DNA of 64,000 nucleotides from Winogradskyella litoriviva (GTDB lineage Bacteria; Bacteroidota; Bacteroidia; Flavobacteriales; Flavobacteriaceae). The notes under the pieces were generated by a model. It was given only the letters and a program-made list of their open reading frames with translations. It was not told where the DNA came from and did no database searches. The translations under genes and the position numbers were made by a program. The stretch lies in the NCBI RefSeq assembly GCF_013249065.1, contig NZ_JABRWQ010000006.1, positions 62,001 to 126,000 on the forward strand, written 5' to 3'. Shown in pieces: positions 34,845 to 43,633 of the stretch; positions within the stretch are counted from its first letter, which is position 1, and the number at the start of each line of letters is the position of its first letter.

Positions 34845-35639
34845 ATGGAAAAAGTAGAAGTAAAAGAATTACTTGAAGCAGGTGTACACTTCGGTCACCT
34901 TACACGTAAGTGGAACCCAAACATGGCTCCTTACATTTATATGGAGCGTAACGGTATCCATATTATCAACCTTTACAAAACAGCAGCAAAAATTGAAGAA
35001 ACTTCTGAAGCGTTAGCTAAAATAGCAGCATCAGGAAAAAAAATCTTATTCGTTGCCACTAAAAAACAAGCTAAAGACATCGTTGCTGAAAAAGCAGGTG
35101 CTGTAAACCAACCATACATTACTGAGCGTTGGCCAGGTGGAATGTTAACAAACTTTGTTACTATTAGAAAAGCCGTAAAGAAAATGGCTGCTATTGATAG
35201 AATGAAGAAAGATGGTACATTCAACTCTTTATCTAAAAAAGAACGTTTACAAGTAGACCGTTTACGTGCAAAATTAGAAAAGAATTTAGGTTCTATTTCT
35301 GACATGACACGTTTACCAGGTGCTATATTCGTTGTTGATATTATGCGTGAGCATATTGCTATTAAAGAAGCTCAAAAATTAAATATCCCAATTTTTGCGA
35401 TGGTAGATACTAACTCTGATCCTCGTGAAGTAGATTATTTAATTCCTGCTAACGATGATGCTTCTAAATCAGTAGATAAAATTTTATCTATAGTAACATC
35501 TGCAATCGCTGATGGCTTAAACGAAAGAAAAGCTGAACGTGCAGAAAAAGATGCAAAATCTCAAAAAGGAGATGCTAAAGCAGCAAAACCAGCTAAAAAA
35601 GCTGAAAAAGCTCCAGAAGCAGCTCAAGAAGAAGAATAA
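34845..35639 (+). CDS. rpsB: 30S ribosomal protein S2
   Basis: 264 residues. Core motifs: LLEAGVHFGHLTRKWNPNM, MTNFVTIRKAV-type region (GGMLTNFVTIRKAVKK), LPGAIFVVDIMREH and FAMVDTNSDPREVDYLIPANDD. The last 40 residues are a low-complexity Lys/Ala/Glu tail (KAAKPAKKAEKAPEAA) beyond the conserved domain, common in Bacteroidota. S2 binds late to the 30S platform and supports S1. tsf follows after 83 bases, the near-universal rpsB-tsf pair. Confidence 0.97.
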   Translation: MEKVEVKELLEAGVHFGHLTRKWNPNMAPYIYMERNGIHIINLYKTAAKIEETSEALAKIAASGKKILFVATKKQAKDIVAEKAGAVNQPYITERWPGGMLTNFVTIRKAVKKMAAIDRMKKDGTFNSLSKKERLQVDRLRAKLEKNLGSISDMTRLPGAIFVVDIMREHIAIKEAQKLNIPIFAMVDTNSDPREVDYLIPANDDASKSVDKILSIVTSAIADGLNERKAERAEKDAKSQKGDAKAAKPAKKAEKAPEAAQEEE

Positions 35640-35658
35640 ATAACATTTATACAATATT

Positions 35659-35709
35659 AAAAGTCATTTGGTTCTTTTCAGTTTGAAAATTAATTAAATG
35701 ACTTTTTAA
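35659..35709 (+). terminator. terminator-like hairpin between rpsB and tsf
   Basis: AAAAGTCATTT (35659-35669) pairs with AAATGACTTTT (35696-35706) across a 26-base loop and runs into T residues. As it sits inside the rpsB-tsf operon it would act as a partial terminator adjusting the S2 to EF-Ts ratio. The long loop makes it weaker than a typical terminator. Confidence 0.45.
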
Positions 35710-35722
35710 ATTTTAAAAAATT

Positions 35723-36697
35723 ATGGAAAATACTGTAAAAGTTACAGCAGCAGAAGTAAATAAGCTAAGACAAGCAACTGGTGCTGGTATGATGGACTGT
35801 AAAAAAGCTTTAGTTGAAGCTGGTGGTGATTTTGATAAAGCCATTGAAGTTTTACGTAAAAAAGGTCAAAAAGTAGCAGAAAAAAGAGCTGATAGAGATT
35901 CTTCTGAAGGTGCTGCTATCGCAAAAATAAATGCAGATAACACATCTGGTGTTGCTATTGTATTAGGATGTGAAACTGACTTTGTTGGTAAAAACGAAAA
36001 CTTTGTTGCTTTAGCTAACGATTTAGCAGATATTGCGTTAAACTATGACTCAAAAGAAGCTTTTTTAGCTGCTGATTTTGGAGGAATGACTGTTGCTGAT
36101 AAATTAATTGAGCAAACAGGAGTTATTGGAGAAAAGTTAGAAATCACTGCTTTTGAAAAATTAGATGCACCATTCGTAGGACAATATGTTCATATTAATA
36201 AAATTGCTGCATTAGTTGGTTTATCTGCTAAGGTGAATAACGTTGAAACTTTAGTAAAAGATGTGGCGATGCAAGTTGCTTCAATGGGAGCAACAACTCT
36301 TTCTTACAAAGATTTTGATCCAGCATTTGTTGCTTCAGAAACTGAAGCTCGTATTGCTGTAATTGAAAAAGATAATATAGAATTAGGTCGTTTAGGTAAA
36401 ACTTTAAAAAATGTACCTAGCTATATTTCTATGGCGCAATTAACTCCTGAAGTTATTGCTGCTGCAGAAGAAGCTGCAAAAGCAGAGTTAAAAGCTGAAG
36501 GAAAGCCAGAACAAATTTGGGACAGAATTTTACCTGGTAAAATGGAACGTTTTATTTCTGACAACACAACGTTAGATCAAGAAAAATGTTTATTAGACCA
36601 AAAGTTTATTAAAGACGAAAAGCAAACTGTTGCTGATTACGTTAAAACTTATGGTGATGTTGCTGTAACAGGATTTAAGCGTGCAACTGTAGGGTAA
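35723..36697 (+). CDS. tsf: elongation factor Ts
   Basis: 324 residues. The N-terminal UBA-like domain has AAEVNKLRQATGAGMMDCKKAL. The first core subdomain holds the key TDFVGKN motif (CETDFVGKNENFVAL) that inserts into EF-Tu; the second has VAMQVASMGATTLSYKDFDP. The length includes the insert of about 40 residues usual in Bacteroidota. EF-Ts recycles EF-Tu by catalysing GDP release. It ends with a strong terminator. Confidence 0.97.
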   Translation: MENTVKVTAAEVNKLRQATGAGMMDCKKALVEAGGDFDKAIEVLRKKGQKVAEKRADRDSSEGAAIAKINADNTSGVAIVLGCETDFVGKNENFVALANDLADIALNYDSKEAFLAADFGGMTVADKLIEQTGVIGEKLEITAFEKLDAPFVGQYVHINKIAALVGLSAKVNNVETLVKDVAMQVASMGATTLSYKDFDPAFVASETEARIAVIEKDNIELGRLGKTLKNVPSYISMAQLTPEVIAAAEEAAKAELKAEGKPEQIWDRILPGKMERFISDNTTLDQEKCLLDQKFIKDEKQTVADYVKTYGDVAVTGFKRATVG

Positions 36698-36727
36698 TTA
36701 ATAGTTCTTAACTAACTTATAATACTT

Positions 36728-36760
36728 AAAAAGGCTTCTCAAAATTGAGAAGCCTTTTTT
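36728..36760 (+). terminator. intrinsic terminator after tsf
   Basis: A near-perfect stem AAAAAGGCTTCTCAA / TTGAGAAGCCTTTTTT with a minimal loop and a terminal T run, 30 bases after the tsf stop codon. Confidence 0.9.
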
Positions 36761-36799
36761 ATTGCGTTTTTTTCACTTTTACAGATGCTAATAATTGCT

Positions 36800-36807
36800 T
36801 AGATTTG
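36800..36807 (+). promoter_or_regulatory. -7 promoter box of pyrH-frr
   Basis: TAGATTTG matches TAnnTTTG and lies between the tsf terminator and pyrH. The leader would be about 100 bases long and AT-rich; no stable structure was seen in it. Confidence 0.4.
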
Positions 36808-36915
36808 CTCAACTTTTAATCAATCTATTAAAATCAGTGATAATATTATTTTATTTTAAAAGTATTAGTATTGTACCAACCCTATTAGATAAAACATTAA
36901 AATATAATCTACCCA

Positions 36916-37620
36916 ATGAAATATAAAAGAATACTTTTAAAATTATCTGGTGAAGCCCTAATGGGAAATCGCCAATATGGTATTGACCCAGAACGATTAT
37001 CAGAATATGCCAAAGACATTAAAGAAATCACAGAGTTAGGTGTGCAAGTTGCCATTGTTATTGGTGGTGGAAATATTTTTAGAGGTGTTGCAGGTGCTAT
37101 GAATGGAATGGATCGAGTACAAGGAGATCATATGGGAATGTTAGCTACTGTAATAAACGGATTAGCATTACAAAATGCGTTAGAAGATGCAGGTATAAAA
37201 ACACGTTTACAAACAGCAATAAAAATCAATGAAGTGGCTGAACCTTTTATAAGAAGAAAAGCGATGAGTCATTTAAACAAAGGACGTGTTGTTATTTTTG
37301 GAGGTGGTACAGGAAACCCTTATTTCACTACAGATTCAGCGGCTGTTTTACGCGCTATTGAAATTGAAGCTGACGTTATTTTAAAAGGTACTCGAGTAGA
37401 TGGAATCTATACAGCTGACCCAGAAAAAGACACAAATGCAGTAAAATTTGACAATATTTCATTTAAGGATGTATTAAGTAAAGGGCTTAAAGTTATGGAT
37501 ACAACAGCTTTTACATTAAGTCAAGAAAACAATTTACCAATTATTGTTTTTGATATGAATAAAAAAGGGAACCTATTAAAAGTAGTTACTGGAGAAAACA
37601 TTGGTACTAAAGTCAAATAA
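36916..37620 (+). CDS. pyrH: UMP kinase
   Basis: 234 residues, the amino-acid-kinase-fold bacterial UMP kinase. Motifs: [13 protein letters not shown] at the N-terminus, [10 protein letters not shown] near residue 50, [40 protein letters not shown] and [17 protein letters not shown]. It phosphorylates UMP to UDP with ATP and is normally GTP-activated and UTP-inhibited. frr follows after 48 bases; the pair is conserved in many bacteria. Confidence 0.97.
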   Translation: MKYKRILLKLSGEALMGNRQYGIDPERLSEYAKDIKEITELGVQVAIVIGGGNIFRGVAGAMNGMDRVQGDHMGMLATVINGLALQNALEDAGIKTRLQTAIKINEVAEPFIRRKAMSHLNKGRVVIFGGGTGNPYFTTDSAAVLRAIEIEADVILKGTRVDGIYTADPEKDTNAVKFDNISFKDVLSKGLKVMDTTAFTLSQENNLPIIVFDMNKKGNLLKVVTGENIGTKVK

Positions 37621-37668
37621 TAAGTTTTGGCTTAAGTTTTGATAAGTGTAAATTAAAATTTCAACATT

Positions 37669-38223
37669 ATGAACGAAGACATAAAATTTATAATAGACTC
37701 AGCAAAAGAAGCTATGGATAATGCTATTAAGCATTTAGAAAAGCAATTTACTAACATTAGAGCTGGTAAAGCTAGTCCTGCAATGTTAGGAAGCGTTATG
37801 GTAGATTATTATGGATCTCAAACACCATTGAGCCAAGTTGCAAATGTTAATACACCAGATGGAAGAACAATTACCGTTCAGCCTTGGGAAAAGTCAATGC
37901 TTCAAGAAATTGAACGTGGAATTATGGTTGCAAATTTAGGTTTCAATCCAATGAATAATGGCGACACTATTATCATCAATGTTCCACCATTAACTGAAGA
38001 AAGAAGAAGAGATTTAGCTAAACAAGCTAAATCAGAAGCTGAAGATGCTAAAATTGGAGTTAGAAATGCTCGTAAAGATGCAAATCACGACATTAAAGAT
38101 TCTGATGTATCTGAAGATTTACAGAAAAATGCAGAAGTTGATATTCAAAATTTAACAGATACTTACGTTAAAAAAATTGATGAAACTTTAAGTGTTAAGG
38201 AGAAAGAAATTATGACGGTATAA
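37669..38223 (+). CDS. frr: ribosome recycling factor
   Basis: 184 residues, the standard length. Motifs NIRAGKASPAMLGSVMVDYYG, VNTPDGRTITVQPWEKSM, NPMNNGDTIIINVPPLTEERR and the charged C-terminal helix (DTYVKKIDETLSVKEKEIMTV) are all present. With EF-G it splits post-termination ribosomes. It is co-transcribed with pyrH and followed by a strong terminator. Confidence 0.97.
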   Translation: MNEDIKFIIDSAKEAMDNAIKHLEKQFTNIRAGKASPAMLGSVMVDYYGSQTPLSQVANVNTPDGRTITVQPWEKSMLQEIERGIMVANLGFNPMNNGDTIIINVPPLTEERRRDLAKQAKSEAEDAKIGVRNARKDANHDIKDSDVSEDLQKNAEVDIQNLTDTYVKKIDETLSVKEKEIMTV

Positions 38224-38243
38224 TTTTAAAACGTCAAAAGATT

Positions 38244-38273
38244 ATATCCCAATTTCCATTGGGATATTTTTTT
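38244..38273 (+). terminator. intrinsic terminator after frr
   Basis: A 10-bp perfect stem ATATCCCAAT / ATTGGGATAT with a TTCC loop followed by at least six T residues, 20 bases after the frr stop codon. Confidence 0.9.
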
Positions 38274-38292
38274 AACTCAATTTAATATTATA

Positions 38293-39573
38293 ATGTTAAA
38301 GCATCTATTCGTTGTTTTACTTCTTTCTTTTGCAACGTATAATTATGCGCAAAAACCACCTGTCTTAGAAAAAGACTCTTCGCAACAAGCCAGAGATTCT
38401 ATAAAAAAAATAAACTTTGTTAAAAATATTGGTAATGGTTTTTTACCCATTAGTTTTTTTAATCTAGACTTAAGATATCTCATAAAGTTCAATCAATATG
38501 AAGGGTTCAGAACGGGTTTAGGTGGAGAAACTAATGAACATTTCTCCGAACGATATCGCTTAAATGGATACCTCGTTTATGGATTTAGAGACAAAGCATT
38601 AAAGTATAAAATAGGTGGAGGTTTTAGAGTTAGTGAAGCTTCAAACACTTGGATAAATCTATCTTATGTCGACGATTTACAAGAAACTGGTAGTTCAAAA
38701 TTTTTAACGGACAAACGTTTTTTTTCATTTTTTGAACCACGTTTATTAAACATAGATTTATTCCATAGACATATTACTAAATCTATAGGTATTCAGCATA
38801 AAGTTTCTAATCATTTACTTTCAGAAACTCAATTTTCTGTATCAAAAATAACACCTACTTATAACTACAACTATATGGCTGGTGGACAAACCTATAAAAC
38901 CTTTGATATAAGTTCAGCTAAAATAAGTTTACAATGGAGTCCCTTTAGCCATTTTATTATAGTAGACGATAAGGTAAAAGAAACAAAAGATGGTTACCCA
39001 AAATTTACGTTTCAAGTTACCCAAAGCTATAAGTCTATTTTTGGGAGTAACTTTAATTTTTCAAAATTAGATTTTAGAACTATACAGCAATTTACACATA
39101 AAAATACTGATGTAACTAAAATAACTTTAGTCGCAGGAATTGCAGGAGGAGATACACCATTAACACATTTATATCATGCTTATCCTAACAATATTAATAA
39201 GCAAACTATTATGAATCGATTTTCAGTTGCTGGTTTAAATAGCTTTGAAACAATGTATTTCAATGAATTTTTTAGCGATAAATTCTCTACTTTACAATTA
39301 AAACATAGTTTTAAACCGTTTAATATAAGTGAACGTTTTCAGCCACAACTTGTACTCATATCTCGTCATGCCATTGGTGAAATGAAAAGCATCAACAATC
39401 ACTCAGGAATTGATTTTAATACCTTAGAAAAACTTTACTCAGAGTCTGGCTTAGAAATTAATAAGTTATTCTTTGGTTTCGGGTTGAGTTTTGCCTATCG
39501 TTATGGTGGTTATCACTTGCCAAAACCAGAAGATAATATGGCTTTTAAGTTTACGTTTAATATTTCATTATAA
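38293..39573 (+). CDS. outer-membrane beta-barrel protein, DUF5686-like
   Basis: 426 residues. The signal peptide ends near NYAQ. The remainder is built of alternating amphipathic strands typical of a barrel (NLDLRYLIKFNQYEGFRTGLGG, LKYKIGGGFRVSEA, LKHSFKPFNISERFQPQLVLIS) and ends in MAFKFTFNISL with a terminal hydrophobic residue, as expected for an outer-membrane C-terminal strand. It resembles the barrel half of DUF5686/carboxypeptidase-regulatory proteins but lacks their N-terminal domain. The function is unknown. A weak terminator and a new promoter separate it from the exporter gene that follows. Confidence 0.7.
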   Translation: MLKHLFVVLLLSFATYNYAQKPPVLEKDSSQQARDSIKKINFVKNIGNGFLPISFFNLDLRYLIKFNQYEGFRTGLGGETNEHFSERYRLNGYLVYGFRDKALKYKIGGGFRVSEASNTWINLSYVDDLQETGSSKFLTDKRFFSFFEPRLLNIDLFHRHITKSIGIQHKVSNHLLSETQFSVSKITPTYNYNYMAGGQTYKTFDISSAKISLQWSPFSHFIIVDDKVKETKDGYPKFTFQVTQSYKSIFGSNFNFSKLDFRTIQQFTHKNTDVTKITLVAGIAGGDTPLTHLYHAYPNNINKQTIMNRFSVAGLNSFETMYFNEFFSDKFSTLQLKHSFKPFNISERFQPQLVLISRHAIGEMKSINNHSGIDFNTLEKLYSESGLEINKLFFGFGLSFAYRYGGYHLPKPEDNMAFKFTFNISL

Positions 39574-39584
39574 TATAATAAATT

Positions 39585-39608
39585 ACCTAACAATTCCTTA
39601 GGTTTTTT
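39585..39608 (+). terminator. short terminator-like hairpin before the RND gene
   Basis: ACCTAA / TTAGGT stem with a 7-base loop and a following TTTTT run. It is short, so termination may be partial. Confidence 0.45.
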
Positions 39609-39609
39609 C

Positions 39610-39617
39610 TACCTTTG
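39610..39617 (+). promoter_or_regulatory. -7 promoter box of the RND exporter gene
   Basis: TACCTTTG matches TAnnTTTG, 20 bases before the ATG of the exporter gene, giving a very short leader. No clear -33 element was seen. Confidence 0.45.
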
Positions 39618-39637
39618 TCGCTTATTTTAATTGGTGC

Positions 39638-42046
39638 ATGTTTAAACTTTTAACCACAGGATTTTGGGAAGCTATTGCAAGGCTTATTTTACGTAATAAG
39701 ATATTTATACTTATTGCTATAATACTTACTACCGTGTTTTTTAGTCTACAGTGGAAACACATGCGTTTTACCTTTACTGAAGCTAATTTATTACCTGATG
39801 ACCATGAGGTAAATTTAATTTATAACGATTTTTTAAATGTCTTTGGAGAAGAAGGTAATCTAATCGTTATAGGAGTTAAAGATTCAAGTTTATTTTCTGT
39901 AAAAGAACTTAACGCTTGGAACAAACTAGCAGATTCCTTTAAAGATTATGATGAAGTTGAATCTGTGTTATCCATTAAGGATCTTCAAAAACTAGTAAAA
40001 AACACAGAAAAAAAACAATTTGATTTACTACCTTTTATTAAGGATTCCATTACGAGTAAAGAAGAGATAAACAAGCTTCAAAACCAATTATTTAAACAAT
40101 ACCCTTTTTACGATAATTTCTTATTTAATGCAGAATCTAAAACTATAAGAACTGCTATTTACCTTAAAAAAGATATTGTTAATACTTCTGCAAGAAAAGA
40201 TTTTATTCTTGATGATTTCTTACCAAAGGTAGATAATTTTGAAACTGAAACTGGCTTGGATGTACGTATTTCAGGTATGCCATATATAAGAACTTTAAAT
40301 GCTAAAAGTATTGTAGATGAGATTCCTATCTTTATTGGTGCAGCACTTTTTGTAACATCATTTATATTCTTTTTATTTTTTAGATCTTTTAGAGCCACAT
40401 TTATTTCGCTCATTGTTGTATGTTTTGGGGTTATGTGGACCTTTGGAATCTTAGGATTACTAGGCTATGAAATTACAGTGCTAACAGCTTTAATTCCGCC
40501 ATTAATTATAGTTATTGGTATACCTAATTGTATTTTCTTAATAAATAAATACCAGCACGAAGTAAAGTTACATGGTAATAAAATAAAATCTCTACAAAGA
40601 GTAATTACAAAAGTTGGTAACGCCACGTTAATGACTAACGTTACTACGGCTTCTGGCTTTGCAACATTTATTTTTACACAAAGTAAATTATTAAAAGAAT
40701 TTGGTATTGTTGCCTCCTTGAGTATTGTTGCAATTTTTATTTTATGTCTACTAATTATTCCTATACTATATACATTTTTACCTTATCCTAAAGCGCGTCA
40801 TTTAGAACATTTAAATAAGCGATGGATAAGTGCTTTTGTAAACTGGATGGTAAGCATGGTTAAAGACCGAAAAATTACCATTTATGCTACAGGATTAATT
40901 TTAATTATAGCGAGCATAATTGGTATTTACCAAATTAAAATATCAGGAAGTCTTATTGAAGACATGCCACAAGACACCGAATTTTTTAGAGACATTCGTT
41001 TTTTTGAATCTGAATTCGATGGTATTATGCCATTAGAAATAATGATTGATACCAAGCGTAAAAAAGGCGTAATGAAATTAGCGACTCTCAAACGAATGGA
41101 GAAGTTAGAGGAGTTAATAGATGAAATACCAGAATTATCGCGTCCTATTTCTGTAGTAAGTTTAGTTAAATACAGTAAACAAGCTTATTATAACGGTAAT
41201 CCAAAATATTACCAATTACCAACAAGCCAAGAAAACAGTTTTATTCTATCATATGCTAAAAACTCAACTTCAGACGTTGATTTGCTAAGTAATTTTGTTG
41301 ATAGCACTGGTCAATATGCTCGTATAACGACCTTTATGAAAGATATCGGAACAGCTAAAATGGAACGTATTCAAGAAGACCTACAAACCAAAATAGATAA
41401 AGTGTTTCCTAATGAACGTTACAAAGTTATAATGACTGGTAAAGCTTTAGTATTTCAAAAAGGCACAAAGTATTTAGTTAAAAATCTAGTAATATCATTA
41501 GTCTTAGCTATTATTCTTATTGCTTTGTTTATGGCTTATCTTTTCCGTTCGTTTAGAATGATAATTGTATCATTAATACCAAATTTACTACCACTTTTAG
41601 TTACTGCAGGATTAATGGGTTATGTTGGTGTCCCAATTAAACCTTCAACCATTTTAGTATTTAGTATTGCCTTCGGAATATCTGTAGATGACACCATACA
41701 CTTTTTGGCAAAATACAGACAAGAACTGCAAGCTAATAATTGGAAAATTAGAAAATCTGTCTATGCTGCCCTAAAAGAAACAGGTGTGAGTATGATTTAT
41801 ACCTCTATAGTATTATTCTTTGGCTTTTCTGTATTTACAATTTCAAGCTTTGGAGGAACCGTTGCATTAGGTGCTTTAGTATCTATAACCTTACTTTTTG
41901 CTATGCTTTCTAACTTACTGTTATTACCTTCGCTTCTATTATCTTTAGAACGAAATATTGCAAATAAAGAAGTATTAAGAGAACCTTCAATAAATATTAT
42001 TCCTTCGGAAGATGATACTGAAGACAGCGTAGAACAAAACAATTAA
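39638..42046 (+). CDS. RND/MMPL-family membrane transporter (Patched-like topology)
   Basis: 802 residues with the duplicated RND layout. TM1 lies near residues 22-40, then a large periplasmic loop (about 45-225), then TM2-6 (about 230-385). The pattern repeats from TM7 near 412-430, a second loop, and TM8-12 (about 625-775). The intramembrane acidic/Gly motif GISVDDTIHFLAKYRQE in the second half is the proton-relay-type signature. At about 800 residues it fits the HpnN/MMPL branch rather than AcrB (over 1000), so lipid or hydrophobic substrates are plausible. No membrane-fusion partner is adjacent. The acidic C-terminal tail (SEDDTEDSVEQNN) is cytoplasmic. Confidence 0.88.
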   Translation: MFKLLTTGFWEAIARLILRNKIFILIAIILTTVFFSLQWKHMRFTFTEANLLPDDHEVNLIYNDFLNVFGEEGNLIVIGVKDSSLFSVKELNAWNKLADSFKDYDEVESVLSIKDLQKLVKNTEKKQFDLLPFIKDSITSKEEINKLQNQLFKQYPFYDNFLFNAESKTIRTAIYLKKDIVNTSARKDFILDDFLPKVDNFETETGLDVRISGMPYIRTLNAKSIVDEIPIFIGAALFVTSFIFFLFFRSFRATFISLIVVCFGVMWTFGILGLLGYEITVLTALIPPLIIVIGIPNCIFLINKYQHEVKLHGNKIKSLQRVITKVGNATLMTNVTTASGFATFIFTQSKLLKEFGIVASLSIVAIFILCLLIIPILYTFLPYPKARHLEHLNKRWISAFVNWMVSMVKDRKITIYATGLILIIASIIGIYQIKISGSLIEDMPQDTEFFRDIRFFESEFDGIMPLEIMIDTKRKKGVMKLATLKRMEKLEELIDEIPELSRPISVVSLVKYSKQAYYNGNPKYYQLPTSQENSFILSYAKNSTSDVDLLSNFVDSTGQYARITTFMKDIGTAKMERIQEDLQTKIDKVFPNERYKVIMTGKALVFQKGTKYLVKNLVISLVLAIILIALFMAYLFRSFRMIIVSLIPNLLPLLVTAGLMGYVGVPIKPSTILVFSIAFGISVDDTIHFLAKYRQELQANNWKIRKSVYAALKETGVSMIYTSIVLFFGFSVFTISSFGGTVALGALVSITLLFAMLSNLLLLPSLLLSLERNIANKEVLREPSINIIPSEDDTEDSVEQNN

Positions 42047-42111
42047 CACTATTAAATAGATTTTAAAATTTATTTGGTATCATATATATTAGCATTCAAA
42101 ATAATTAAAAA

Positions 42112-43557
42112 ATGACTTCAAAAACTGTAGCAGAATTATTGTCACAAGATGGAACCTTACAAGACGTTTCTATAAAAGGTTGGGTAAGAACTTTTAGAGC
42201 AAACCGATTTATTGCTTTAAATGATGGTTCAACGATAAATAATATTCAATGTGTTGTTGATTTTGAAAATTTTGACGAAGCCTTATTAAAACGCGTTACC
42301 ACAGGTGCTGCCATTCATGTCACAGGAGAATTAGTGGAAAGCCAAGGTAAAGGACAATCTGTTGAAATCGTTGTAAAAACATTAGACGTATTAGGAGACT
42401 CAGACCCAGAAACATATCCTATACAGCCTAAAAAACATACTTTTGAATTTTTACGAGCAAATGCTCATCTGCGTACAAGAACAAATACATTTAGTGCAGT
42501 AATGCGTTTACGTTCATCATTATCATTTGCAATACACAAGTATTTTAATGAAAATGGATTTAACTATATGCACACACCTATTGTAACTGGTAGTGATGCT
42601 GAAGGTGCTGGCGAAATGTTTAAAGTAACCACTTTAGACGCTAAAAACCCACCACTAAATGAAGATGGAACCGTAAATTATAAAGAAGATTTTTTCGGAA
42701 AAGAAACGAATTTAACCGTTTCTGGTCAACTTGAGGCTGAAACCTATGCGATGTCTTTAGGTAAAGTTTACACCTTTGGACCAACATTTAGAGCAGAAAA
42801 TTCTAATACAACGCGCCATCTAGCAGAATTCTGGATGATTGAACCAGAAGTTGCCTTTATGGATTTAGCAGGTAACATGGATTTGGCTGAAGATTTTATG
42901 AAATCTGTTTTAAGTTATATTCTCGAAAACAATAAAGAAGATTTAGAATTTTTAGATAATCGTTTGCAGAAAGAAGAAGAAAAATTACCTCAAGCACAAC
43001 GCAGTGACATGAGTTTAATTGAAAAGATTAAGTTTGTAGTAGATAACAATTTTAAGCGTGTTAGCTATACAGAAGCTATTGAAATTCTTAGAAATTGTAA
43101 ACCTAATAAAAAGAAAAAGTTCAACTATTTAATAAATGAATGGGGAGCAGATTTACAATCTGAGCACGAGCGTTTCTTAGTAGAAAAACACTTTAAATGT
43201 CCTGTGATATTATTTGATTATCCAGCAAACATTAAAGCATTTTACATGCGTTTAAACGAGCCAGATTCAGAAGGAAGAGAAACCGTAAGAGCTATGGATA
43301 TATTGTTTCCAGGAATTGGTGAAATGGTTGGAGGTTCTCAACGTGAAGAGCGTTTGGATGTTCTTAAAGAGAAAATGAAAGCCTTAGATATAGATGAAGA
43401 AGAATTATGGTGGTATTTAGATTTACGTAAATACGGAACAGCAGTACACTCAGGATTTGGTTTAGGTTTTGAGCGTTTAGTAATGTTCGCTACAGGAATG
43501 GGAAATATTAGAGACGTTATTCCTTATCCTAGAACACCTCAAAATGCAGAGTTTTAA
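42112..43557 (+). CDS. asnS: asparaginyl-tRNA synthetase
   Basis: 481 residues. The N-terminal OB-fold anticodon domain (about 15-110) contains SIKGWVRTFRANRFIALNDG. The class II catalytic core includes motif 2 PTFRAENSNTTRHLAEFWM and motif 3 GFGLGFERLVMFATG. The GNIRDVIPYPRTP ending and the absence of AspRS-specific inserts indicate AsnRS, so tRNA-Asn is charged directly. Single gene; a good terminator lies between it and rpoN. Confidence 0.97.
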   Translation: MTSKTVAELLSQDGTLQDVSIKGWVRTFRANRFIALNDGSTINNIQCVVDFENFDEALLKRVTTGAAIHVTGELVESQGKGQSVEIVVKTLDVLGDSDPETYPIQPKKHTFEFLRANAHLRTRTNTFSAVMRLRSSLSFAIHKYFNENGFNYMHTPIVTGSDAEGAGEMFKVTTLDAKNPPLNEDGTVNYKEDFFGKETNLTVSGQLEAETYAMSLGKVYTFGPTFRAENSNTTRHLAEFWMIEPEVAFMDLAGNMDLAEDFMKSVLSYILENNKEDLEFLDNRLQKEEEKLPQAQRSDMSLIEKIKFVVDNNFKRVSYTEAIEILRNCKPNKKKKFNYLINEWGADLQSEHERFLVEKHFKCPVILFDYPANIKAFYMRLNEPDSEGRETVRAMDILFPGIGEMVGGSQREERLDVLKEKMKALDIDEEELWWYLDLRKYGTAVHSGFGLGFERLVMFATGMGNIRDVIPYPRTPQNAEF

Positions 43558-43571
43558 TTGATATTATATAT

Positions 43572-43607
43572 ACCTGATAGGTTTTAGACACCTATCAGGT
43601 TTTTTTA
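43572..43607 (+). terminator. intrinsic terminator after asnS
   Basis: A 10-bp perfect stem ACCTGATAGG / CCTATCAGGT with a 9-base loop and seven T residues, 15 bases after the asnS stop codon. Confidence 0.9.
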
Positions 43608-43633
43608 TTACATTTATAATCAACAGAAAATTT

